A stretch of DNA of 21,129 bases, from contig JAJQHF010000168.1 in assembly GCA_021199975.1 (NCBI GenBank), forward strand, positions 1 to 21,129, in the 5' to 3' direction. Position 1 is the first letter of the stretch. Each line of letters starts with the position of its first letter. This document shows, one piece after another, positions 14,233 to 21,129 of this stretch. Below the pieces are notes generated by a model. The model was not told where the DNA came from, did not search any database, and was given only the letters and a program-made list of their open reading frames with translations. The DNA comes from Candidatus Gastranaerophilales bacterium. Lineage in GTDB: Bacteria > Cyanobacteriota > Vampirovibrionia > Gastranaerophilales > Gastranaerophilaceae. Both the position numbers and the translations under genes were made by a program.

Positions 14233-16662
14233 CTACCACTTATTAATTGCAAATGCCATAACAACTATTGAAGCTAAACCTCTTAATGTGTCGCAAATAG
14301 GAGTAATCCAGTCGTTTCCTGCAATTCTTCTCGGAACAACAATTACATCTCCGGGATTTACGCTGCTGTGCCTGCTTACCTTTTCTGCTCTGCCGTTTAC
14401 ACCGACTTTGTATAATCTGAATTTGTTTGCATTAGGAGTATATCCGCCGACTTCATTTATATAATATTTAACTTTGCTTCCTTTTTTATAAGCAAAAGAT
14501 TGTTCATTGTATACTTCCCCCATTATACTAACCTGATTGGATATTCTTGGAATATAAATGTCATCTCCGTCTTGAATTTCTATATTGTCAATATCTTTAA
14601 TTTTTGTTAAATCATTGCTTTTAATATTTAAAGCTATTTGTCCGCTGTATCTTTTGGTTAATTCTTTTTCTTCTTCTTTCAGCATGGAAATCATATCCAT
14701 TTTAGTCTGCTGGTCGGATTCAGAAGCTTTATAAGCACTTGCAATTCTTCCTTCAAGAAGTTTAATATCCCTGTCATTATTTTTACGTGCAATTATAACC
14801 TGTTTATTTTGCAAATTTGCACGTTTAAATACAATACCTCTTAAATCGGCATCTTCAGCCAGTCCGCCTGCCATTTCTATAATATCTGTAAGGTTTTTAT
14901 CTTTAATACTTGTATAAACCCCGGGTTGTTTTACAAATCCCGATACTTTAACAGATTTCATTATTTCATTGCTTCTTAAAGTTCTAAAAAAGATTTTGTC
15001 TTTAGGGTCTATTTGAATAGACTTTATTCTGTCTGAATTAATCATTATATCGTAGAGATAATACAAAGTAGTGCTGCCATCCTCTTTTATTATTTCAACC
15101 GCAACATTTTCAGCAGGAATAAGCTTATTTTCACTGCTCATTTCTCCGCTTAGAGTAATTTTCCCCTGATTTGGATTGTATGAAACAGGCTTTTCCCCGT
15201 TATTTTCATTGTCAATGTTCGATTCTAAAAACTGTATATCCGACATTACATCATCTAAAGTCATATTATCAATATAAGTAAGATGTTTAGGTTTGTTTAT
15301 ACAGCCATATACATCTACAAATTGAGAATTTGTATTTTTGTATATTGTGATAATATCTCTCGGCTGTAATAGAGGGTCATTTATCCCTTGAAAAAAGTCT
15401 AATAAAAATACAGGAATTGTTTCTATTGTATTATCTTTCCCCGATATTCTTCTTATTACGGCTTGATTAATAAAAGTTTCTTCCAATAATTCATCTTCGC
15501 TTGTTAAAATATCAGAAAGCCTCATCCCGTCCTTATACGCATAAGTTGCCGGATGTTTAATATTTCCCTGAATTGTTATAATATTTTCTGCATTATTATA
15601 AAGTTCTTTAAACTCAACAGAATCTCCGTTTTGAACTTTTGTATTAACGGCATCGCTCCAATCCATATTTTGTGCGGTTTTCTCTTTTAAATTTTTATCA
15701 AAAGAAATAAGAGTAACTTCTGTGATTTGTGCAGAAGGCGCAAATCCGCCGGCATAATTCACAATATTTTGTATATTTTCTTTATCTTTAGCTTCATATA
15801 TTCCGGGCTCAAGAACTCCGTTTTTAAGCGCAATTACATTGCCTATTTTATTAACAAAAATTTTATCGTTAGGTCTTAAAATTATACCGTCATCTTCACC
15901 AAGAAATATAGTTTTATACAGGTCGATATTTTGTTTCTTTTTGCCTGAAGAAGTATAGTCTATATTTCTTAAAGACCCTGTTTTCTTTATCCCGCCTGCC
16001 ATATTAAGGGCGTCAAATACAGTTGAATTATTGCCTACAAGTATTTTTCCGGGTTTTTTAACATTACCGAAAACAAATACAGAAAATTCCTGCCCCGAAG
16101 CTATATTCAACGTTACTTTTAAACTGTTGTATTTTTGTGAAGCAAGCCTGTTTAATGCAGATTCAACAGAACTTATAGTTCTGCCTTCCGCCGGCACCAT
16201 TCCTATTCCCTGTACAAACAAGTTTCCTTTAGAATCAACTTCCGCTTTTGTTGACGGATTTAGCACTGAAGAACCGGAAATAGTCATTATGTCAACTGAA
16301 TCGCCCTGTAAATATACATTTACTTTTTCGCCTATGCTTAATTTATAAGAACTGTCATATTTGCCTGCTGTTGCAGCAGATGAAGGAGCTGAACCGAATA
16401 AATCATATCCGGCCTGCCTTAAAATATTACCGTTAATTTCAACATCTTTACCATTAAACAGATCTTCAATCGGACTCAAATCATAAGATTTTGGAGATTT
16501 TGATGCCGTAGATTGATATTTATTTCCAAAAGCATTAGGCTGGACTTCTTCATAAATCTCCTGATAATTGTTCGTATCCGTTCTGTTTTCAATTACAGCA
16601 TAACAAGGAATTACTGCTGCTGTTATAAATGTTAGTATTAATGAAAATATATATTTCTTCAT
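14233..16662 (-). CDS. Large Wza-like outer-membrane polysaccharide export protein with multiple SLBB units
   Basis: An 809-residue exported protein. A signal peptide (1-22, positively charged MKKY then a hydrophobic core, cut after CYA) precedes the poly-export domain (about 105-190; SIGEKVNVYL, VDSKGNLFVQGIG). About six SLBB-like units follow, each opening with a V-x-V-x-G-x-V-x-x-P pattern: near 193 (FVFGNVKKPG), 276, 361, 448, 569 (VKVSGFVKQPG) and 710. Charged, probably helical segments (about 630-672) interrupt unit five. The C-terminus (785-809) is hydrophobic. E. coli Wza has about 380 residues, so this one is twice as long. It should form the export channel. I start at ATG 16662 because GGAG (16669-16672) lies 6 bases upstream and the signal peptide begins there. 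A TTG at 16689 is possible but poorer. Confidence 0.88.
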   Translation of the reverse strand: MKKYIFSLILTFITAAVIPCYAVIENRTDTNNYQEIYEEVQPNAFGNKYQSTASKSPKSYDLSPIEDLFNGKDVEINGNILRQAGYDLFGSAPSSAATAGKYDSSYKLSIGEKVNVYLQGDSVDIMTISGSSVLNPSTKAEVDSKGNLFVQGIGMVPAEGRTISSVESALNRLASQKYNSLKVTLNIASGQEFSVFVFGNVKKPGKILVGNNSTVFDALNMAGGIKKTGSLRNIDYTSSGKKKQNIDLYKTIFLGEDDGIILRPNDKIFVNKIGNVIALKNGVLEPGIYEAKDKENIQNIVNYAGGFAPSAQITEVTLISFDKNLKEKTAQNMDWSDAVNTKVQNGDSVEFKELYNNAENIITIQGNIKHPATYAYKDGMRLSDILTSEDELLEETFINQAVIRRISGKDNTIETIPVFLLDFFQGINDPLLQPRDIITIYKNTNSQFVDVYGCINKPKHLTYIDNMTLDDVMSDIQFLESNIDNENNGEKPVSYNPNQGKITLSGEMSSENKLIPAENVAVEIIKEDGSTTLYYLYDIMINSDRIKSIQIDPKDKIFFRTLRSNEIMKSVKVSGFVKQPGVYTSIKDKNLTDIIEMAGGLAEDADLRGIVFKRANLQNKQVIIARKNNDRDIKLLEGRIASAYKASESDQQTKMDMISMLKEEEKELTKRYSGQIALNIKSNDLTKIKDIDNIEIQDGDDIYIPRISNQVSIMGEVYNEQSFAYKKGSKVKYYINEVGGYTPNANKFRLYKVGVNGRAEKVSRHSSVNPGDVIVVPRRIAGNDWITPICDTLRGLASIVVMAFAINKW

Positions 16663-16668
16663 CTTTTT

Positions 16669-16672
16669 CTCC
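16669..16672 (-). promoter_or_regulatory. Ribosome binding site deciding the export-protein start
   Basis: GGAG on the minus strand lies 6 bases before ATG 16662 and just after the stop of the radical SAM gene. It selects the start that gives a clean signal peptide over the upstream in-frame TTG (16689) and ATG (16674). Confidence 0.7.
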
Positions 16673-16675
16673 ATA

Positions 16676-17731
16676 TTAAGTAATTGCAATTTCCATCAGC
16701 GACTTAATCGCCGGCCATTCCATTTTCCACAAACCCGAAGCATCAAGAGCATAATTTCCTACGCAGGCAAGCTTGCAGTCTTTACATTTATTGACTGTTT
16801 CTATAAATAAAGAATCTTGTATAACATCTTTTAAAGGTCTGTTTTTTACGCTGATAAACGGTTCTCTGTCATAACAGCGGAGCATATTGCCGTCTGAATA
16901 TATTACAGTAGCAATTCTCGGCCAATGACATTCGTAATAAGTTTTCTTATTAATAATGTAATCCATAAAGTAATAAGAATTTCTTATCGGATAACCCTGT
17001 TTTTTAAGTTCTTTTATTTTTATAAACATTTCTGATAGTTGGTCATTTTCAAGTTCTGTTTCTTTAACATTTAGTGCTGCTTCAGGAGTTGATGCCGCTT
17101 TATTTACTGTGAAATAAAGCAGGATATCTGCATCTTTACAGTATTGTGCAACTTCTTTTATCTGTTCAAAACTTGTTTGAGTTGAAACTGTGCAGCAAAT
17201 ATAAATTCTCATTTTAGGAGAATGGATTTTATGATATTCAATACCACTCATAACTTTGTCACAAATTCCCGGCATGTGGCGAATATCATCATGAGCTTTA
17301 CCAATGGCATCGAGTGAAATAAATGACAAATCTGTATATTTAGCAAAATCAGGATTTGTTTCTAAAAACCAACCATTTGTTGCAATTTTTGTATAAAGTC
17401 CTGCATCATGAGAGACTTTACAAATTTCTGCGAAATCCTGCCTTAATAAAGGTTCACCACCCCACAAGATAGAATCCATATAACCAATTTGACCTGCTTC
17501 TTTTAAAAGTCTTGTAATCTCTCGGGTGGACATATCATCTTGACCTTTTTTAGATTTCCAAAAACAGAAATCACAATCACAATTACAAGCACTTGTAACC
17601 ATTAAAGAAAAACATAATGGTTTTGGTTTCTTTGTAAGTTCGCTAATGCGGCATTCAACCGCACCACCAATTAAATGTCTATAATATTTTAATCGTTCAA
17701 ATGTCATTTTATTTCTTGAGCCATTTTTCAT
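16676..17731 (-). CDS. Radical SAM enzyme with twitch/SPASM-like end
   Basis: A 351-residue radical SAM protein. The cluster motif is C49-xxx-C53-xx-C56 within SACNCDCDFCFW, with an extra Cys51. LWGGEPLLR (89-97) binds SAM. TKIATNGWFL (114-123) and SFISLDAIG (136-144) follow the usual barrel pattern. A second cysteine set (C268, C286 in MLRC, C316, C319, C323) suggests an auxiliary cluster in a SPASM/twitch-type end. The substrate is unknown; such enzymes modify peptides, sugars, lipids or cofactors. The ATG shares one base with the stop of the CoA-activase-related gene (TAATG). A later ATG (codon 9) is possible because neither start has a strong ribosome binding site. It joins the redox module to the export-protein gene. 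Confidence 0.87.
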   Translation of the reverse strand: MKNGSRNKMTFERLKYYRHLIGGAVECRISELTKKPKPLCFSLMVTSACNCDCDFCFWKSKKGQDDMSTREITRLLKEAGQIGYMDSILWGGEPLLRQDFAEICKVSHDAGLYTKIATNGWFLETNPDFAKYTDLSFISLDAIGKAHDDIRHMPGICDKVMSGIEYHKIHSPKMRIYICCTVSTQTSFEQIKEVAQYCKDADILLYFTVNKAASTPEAALNVKETELENDQLSEMFIKIKELKKQGYPIRNSYYFMDYIINKKTYYECHWPRIATVIYSDGNMLRCYDREPFISVKNRPLKDVIQDSLFIETVNKCKDCKLACVGNYALDASGLWKMEWPAIKSLMEIAIT

Positions 17732-18921
17732 TAGACTTCGACACTTTCTTGTTTATTGTTTTTATTTCTCATTCTTTTCCTTTTTACCAAATCAACAAAA
17801 GCTTCAACTCTTGTTATATATCCGGCTTTCCCTGTTTGTTCATCAAGAACTAATGTTAAAACCGGGATATTTTCGTTCTTTGAGACTTTTGATAATATGT
17901 TTTGTGATACGATTTCCGGCATACAAGAAAACGGCATTAAATGAATAACCCCATCAATTCCGTTTTTTGCAGCATAAACAGTATCACCGACTGTTTCTAT
18001 ACATTCACCGCCAATTGCTCTTTTCATATAATCTTTTGCATATCGCACACAACGTTCTCTGTGTGATTCTTTTCTATAGAAAAATGACGGTTTCAAAACG
18101 TGTTCAAGCCAACCGCTGAACATAATTTGACGTTGGACTTCTATTCCCATATCGCCAAGTTCTTTTTCTATATTTTGGTTCACGTATGGGTCAAGTAGAA
18201 CAAAGAATTCGCCAAGAAGATAAACAACAGGTACATCCTTTTTCTTGTCAATTTCAATGTTTTTAAAATCTTTTCTAATACGCTTCACAAGTGATTTTAC
18301 AGCCAAAACCGAATTTGTTTCATCAATAATTTTTAACCATTTGTTGTAATAACGTTCTGCTTCGCCTTTTCTGATTTCTCTAGGACGATAATAGAACATT
18401 TGTTTTTCCGCCTCATCAATTGCAAAAAATTTGTTAAACCCGAGGCTAAAACCTTTGTAATATTTCCATGGATTTATGCATCTGGTAACATGCCAGAAAG
18501 CGTGAAGGGTTTGTTTCATTTTGCTTTTATACATATCAAAAACAACCATATCAAACTCGTAGCCCATTTTCCTGAGAGTCCTTTGCGCCATTTTTGTGTA
18601 GTTTCCGAGTCTGCAAGAGCCGGGTGCCTGAAACATCATCAAAGTGTTTGCACCATTTTCTAAAGCCATAATGTAATTTGCAAGATTTAATTTATATGGT
18701 AAACAAATGCCTTCAATGCTATTTTGAACCCCTAATTCTAAAGCATTTTTGCTATTAGCAGGCGGTATGACAATTTTTGCACCTAGTGAAAGAAGCAGCG
18801 CTTTTAAAGGGATATCAATTCTTCCCATTCGCGGCCACGCAACAACCCTGTCTTTTGCAGCAATGTTGTCATCCATTTGCGATGTGCTATTAACTTGTTC
18901 TACTTCTAACATTTCACTCAT
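17731..18921 (-). CDS. CoA-activase-related / 2-hydroxyacyl-CoA dehydratase-like protein (COG3581 type)
   Basis: A 396-residue member of the HgdD/BcrC-related superfamily often labelled 'CoA protein activase'. After a ~25-residue lead come VVAWPRMGRIDIPLKALL (26-43), EGICLPYKLNLANY (70-83, Cys73), QAPGSCRLGNY (98-108, Cys103), GGECIETVGDT (304-314), IHLMPFSCMPEIVSQ (326-340, Cys333) and the C-terminal DEQTGKAGYITRVEAFVDLV (360-379). The conserved cysteines are likely Fe-S ligands. Relatives of known function pass low-potential electrons after ATP-driven activation; the role of this branch is unknown to me. The end resembles that of the 19980-21065 protein, so they are paralogues and may form a heterodimer. 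AAGGT lies 9 bases ahead of the ATG. No ATPase activator is in the window. Confidence 0.85.
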   Translation of the reverse strand: MSEMLEVEQVNSTSQMDDNIAAKDRVVAWPRMGRIDIPLKALLLSLGAKIVIPPANSKNALELGVQNSIEGICLPYKLNLANYIMALENGANTLMMFQAPGSCRLGNYTKMAQRTLRKMGYEFDMVVFDMYKSKMKQTLHAFWHVTRCINPWKYYKGFSLGFNKFFAIDEAEKQMFYYRPREIRKGEAERYYNKWLKIIDETNSVLAVKSLVKRIRKDFKNIEIDKKKDVPVVYLLGEFFVLLDPYVNQNIEKELGDMGIEVQRQIMFSGWLEHVLKPSFFYRKESHRERCVRYAKDYMKRAIGGECIETVGDTVYAAKNGIDGVIHLMPFSCMPEIVSQNILSKVSKNENIPVLTLVLDEQTGKAGYITRVEAFVDLVKRKRMRNKNNKQESVEV

Positions 18922-18934
18922 TGATTATCGACCT

Positions 18935-19978
18935 TTAATTTAAAATTATTGGATTTGAATAAGCATAACCCAGTTTATTTAAACCAATTTCAACCCTATA
19001 TTTCCCCTTTTTACATAGAGGAATTTTTGCTAAATTTGTGAAGTTGTTCCATATCATTTTTCCGTCACAAATCAAGTTAATATTAAACTTTTTACCAAGT
19101 TTAATATTTATATATGTATTGTTATCGCAGCTTATTTCCTCTCCAATTCCAACTTTTTTATTGATATTTTCAATATTTATTTCAGGAATTTCAGAGCATA
19201 AATGACGATTGACTATTAGATTTTTGCCTTCTTTTATTGCACTTAAAATTTGATTTTTGGCTGTAGAAAAATCCTCAGAAAGAGATGTATTTAAAGAAAT
19301 AACATTTGTAATTGTTTTAAACATTTTTTTATAAGGAAAAATTGTAACCGGCAAAATGTAATCATTAATTTTAAGTGCGTGAGCATCAAGTCCGCCAATA
19401 GCAGGAACTATCTTTTCAGAATTATTGTTTAATTCATCCCACCAAGATAGTGTTTCTTCTTTTGGTGCTGTAATTAATCTATGTTTGAACAAATAAGCAT
19501 AGGCTAATTCAAAAAGATGCTTATCAGAATAATTGTCACCCCAGGTTGAAAACCAATTCCAAATCTCAATCCCATCCGGTTCAATAGTTTTATCCAACCA
19601 TTTAATAGCTCTGTTGTTATTTTTTCTAAAATCAGATTCATCAGGATGTGCAACTATTCCAAATCCACCTTGAGCTCTCACTTCATCAACAAATTCTTTA
19701 GGACTTAAACTTGGTGAAATAATCTTATTAATTCCAAACGCCAAATAATGATTGTTATCAGGAGAAATCTCTTCTCCTTTTATTACACAAATGCCCTCGA
19801 TAAAGCCTTCTTGAATATCTGAATTATTGTGATCTGTAATAATAATCCAATCCAAACCCGCAGCTTTAGCCGCACGACAAATAGCTTTCACATCACCTGT
19901 TCCATCTGAAAATTTTGAATGAATGTGAATTGCACCCAAATAGTTATTAAGTTTTACGGTTGTCACTATTTGTGTCAT
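18935..19978 (-). CDS. PHP-domain metal-dependent phosphoesterase
   Basis: A 347-residue protein with an N-terminal PHP domain (about 14-200), the fold of metal-dependent phosphoesterases acting on small phosphates or nucleotides. Metal ligands are visible: H18-x-H20 and D25 in HIHSKFSDG, D49-H50 in ITDHNN, E69/E70 in KGEEIS, H111 in VAHPDE and D198/H200 in GLDAH. The set looks complete, so it is probably active. The last ~65 residues (280-347) are beta-rich and end SNPIILN, as in other stand-alone PHP proteins. The gene starts 1 base after the upstream gene's stop and has only a weak ribosome binding site (GGA). The substrate is unknown. It sits between two dehydratase-like genes in the same unit. 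Confidence 0.88.
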   Translation of the reverse strand: MTQIVTTVKLNNYLGAIHIHSKFSDGTGDVKAICRAAKAAGLDWIIITDHNNSDIQEGFIEGICVIKGEEISPDNNHYLAFGINKIISPSLSPKEFVDEVRAQGGFGIVAHPDESDFRKNNNRAIKWLDKTIEPDGIEIWNWFSTWGDNYSDKHLFELAYAYLFKHRLITAPKEETLSWWDELNNNSEKIVPAIGGLDAHALKINDYILPVTIFPYKKMFKTITNVISLNTSLSEDFSTAKNQILSAIKEGKNLIVNRHLCSEIPEINIENINKKVGIGEEISCDNNTYINIKLGKKFNINLICDGKMIWNNFTNLAKIPLCKKGKYRVEIGLNKLGYAYSNPIILN

Positions 19979-19979
19979 A

Positions 19980-21065
19980 TTATGTCCGTGTTAATATCCT
20001 TTCTTTTGAAGTATCTTTGCGTATTGGTGTTACAAGTTTTAATTGAGGTTGTTTTTTCATTAATTCTTGTCGTTGTTTGCGAACTAACATATCAACAAAT
20101 GCCTCTAACCTTGTTATTAAACCCGCCTCACCCGTGTGTTCATCTATTGTTAAATGCAACATTGGGATTTTGTGTTCTTTTGCGTGATAGGACATCTCAT
20201 CAACCATCAAAGAATCCGGCCCACAACCAAATGCTGATAGTGCAATAATTCCATCAATTTTCTTATTAAGCATACAATGTGCAGCAGTTCCTGTTAAATC
20301 AAGTTCGTTTGCCCAATATTGAATTTCACCAAGCTTATAAATTGCTTTTATGGCTTCATGTTTTGAAACATCCAAAGAGGTATATGCTCTTACACCCATA
20401 TTATCTAGTTTTTTTATTAGATTCATTGATATTTTTTCATCAAAAAGATTGTAACCGTGTCCCATAATTACAACTGAGAGTGGTTTTCTACTTTCAACCT
20501 TTGTTAAATCGTATTTATTTTCAATTGCATTTTTTAAGGCTTTTTCATAAGGCATGCCTGATTTCGCCATTCTTAAAAAATGATTATATTTGCCCCATCC
20601 ACTATCTATTGCATTAAGAACTAATTTTTCATCCGTAATCCCTAATTGTTTTGCAGCATCGAAACAAAAATCATTAAAATTAATTTCATTGGTTTTATCT
20701 AATGTTGGCTCAATCATTGTAAAAGGTCTATCAATAACATTTCGAATTATTTCAGGCAAACCTCTTACTTTAGAACAATTGTTTATCTTGTATCCTGTTG
20801 ATTGTAAAGATGGAACAAAAATGGTATCACACCCTTTATCTAAAAGATTTATAACGTGTCCAACAAAAACTTTAATTGGCAAACAAGTATCTGATACCAC
20901 ATACTTTGAACCTGTATTAACAGTCTTTGTTGTAGTTTTATCTGACAAAACAATTTCCACCCCTAAGCTTTCAAAAAAAACCGAATAAAACGGGTAGTTA
21001 TTGTAATATGACATTGCCCTCGGTATTCCAATTTTTATTTTATTCTCTTGCTCTAGTATATTCAT
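19980..21065 (-). CDS. CoA-activase-related / 2-hydroxyacyl-CoA dehydratase-like protein (DUF2229/COG3580 type)
   Basis: A 361-residue protein of the same superfamily as the 17731-18921 product. It opens with KIGIPRAMSYYNNYPFYSVFF (11-31), typical of DUF2229 proteins, then SDTCLPIKVFVGH (58-70, Cys61), INNCSKVRGLP (94-104, Cys97), AHCML (262-266, Cys264), SAFGCGPDSLM (277-287, Cys281) and DEHTGEAGLITRLEAFVDML (308-327). The cysteines suggest an Fe-S cluster. In many anaerobes, DUF2229 domains are fused to or sit beside an ASKHA-type ATPase activator; neither is seen here, so it could lie beyond the right edge. AAAGGT lies a few bases ahead of the ATG. This is the first gene of the unit inside the window. 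Confidence 0.83.
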   Translation of the reverse strand: MNILEQENKIKIGIPRAMSYYNNYPFYSVFFESLGVEIVLSDKTTTKTVNTGSKYVVSDTCLPIKVFVGHVINLLDKGCDTIFVPSLQSTGYKINNCSKVRGLPEIIRNVIDRPFTMIEPTLDKTNEINFNDFCFDAAKQLGITDEKLVLNAIDSGWGKYNHFLRMAKSGMPYEKALKNAIENKYDLTKVESRKPLSVVIMGHGYNLFDEKISMNLIKKLDNMGVRAYTSLDVSKHEAIKAIYKLGEIQYWANELDLTGTAAHCMLNKKIDGIIALSAFGCGPDSLMVDEMSYHAKEHKIPMLHLTIDEHTGEAGLITRLEAFVDMLVRKQRQELMKKQPQLKLVTPIRKDTSKERILTRT

Positions 21066-21099
21066 CTAACCTTTACAATTACTTCTGAATTAAGATTTA

Positions 21100-21129
21100 A
21101 ATTCAACACAATAACTATTTTGTTGAATT
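21100..21129. repeat. Perfect 9-bp inverted repeat upstream of the first gene
   Basis: AATTCAACA (21100-21108) and TGTTGAATT (21121-21129) are exact reverse complements separated by 12 bases. The repeat lies 35 bases upstream of the first start codon of the unit and touches the window edge, so it may be longer. Its place and symmetry suit a regulator binding site overlapping the promoter; a weak terminator of a gene further right is an alternative. I see no convincing -35/-10 pair between it and the ATG. Confidence 0.5.

Overview
The window is a low-GC stretch from a bacterium with two membranes. It carries a large outer-membrane polysaccharide export protein built from repeated SLBB-type units, a Wzx/Wzy polysaccharide assembly line, and enzymes typical of anaerobes: two radical SAM proteins and two proteins related to 2-hydroxyacyl-CoA dehydratase subunits. 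I guess a gut anaerobe such as a Gastranaerophilales (Vampirovibrionia/Melainabacteria) member. That is an impression from protein style, not something the sequence proves.

Seventeen genes run on the minus strand from 21065 down to 595. They overlap or are separated by no more than about 14 bases, with no terminator between them, so they look like one transcription unit of about 20.5 kb. In transcription order: (1) 21065-16676 holds a redox/unknown module: a CoA-activase-related protein, a PHP-domain phosphoesterase, a second CoA-activase-related protein and a radical SAM enzyme. (2) 16662-11920 holds the start of envelope polysaccharide synthesis: the Wza-like export protein, the initiating polyprenyl glycosylphosphotransferase and a nucleotide-sugar epimerase. 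(3) 11927-4954 is a very AT-rich cassette: GT2 and GT4 glycosyltransferases, a Wzy polymerase, an unusual GT-B-like protein, a Wzx flippase and an acyltransferase-3 protein lacking the usual histidine. (4) 4939-595 holds a Wzz-type copolymerase with a kinase-like but P-loop-less tail, a SPASM-like radical SAM enzyme, a PAP2 lipid phosphatase and a diacylglycerol-kinase-family lipid kinase.

The simplest reading is that one surface polysaccharide is started on a lipid phosphate, extended, flipped, polymerised and exported, while the terminal PAP2/lipid kinase pair may recycle the lipid carrier. The radical SAM, PHP and dehydratase-like proteins have no standard place in that pathway; their stable inclusion in the unit is the most interesting feature of the window.

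Downstream, 199-513 is a small LuxR-type (GerE helix-turn-helix) regulator broken by one in-frame stop codon inside its helix-turn-helix. Opposite its 3' end, the plus strand has a good promoter-like sequence followed about 90 bases later by a terminator-like hairpin, which could make a small antisense RNA. The right edge of the window ends in a perfect 9-bp inverted repeat just upstream of the first gene of the unit.
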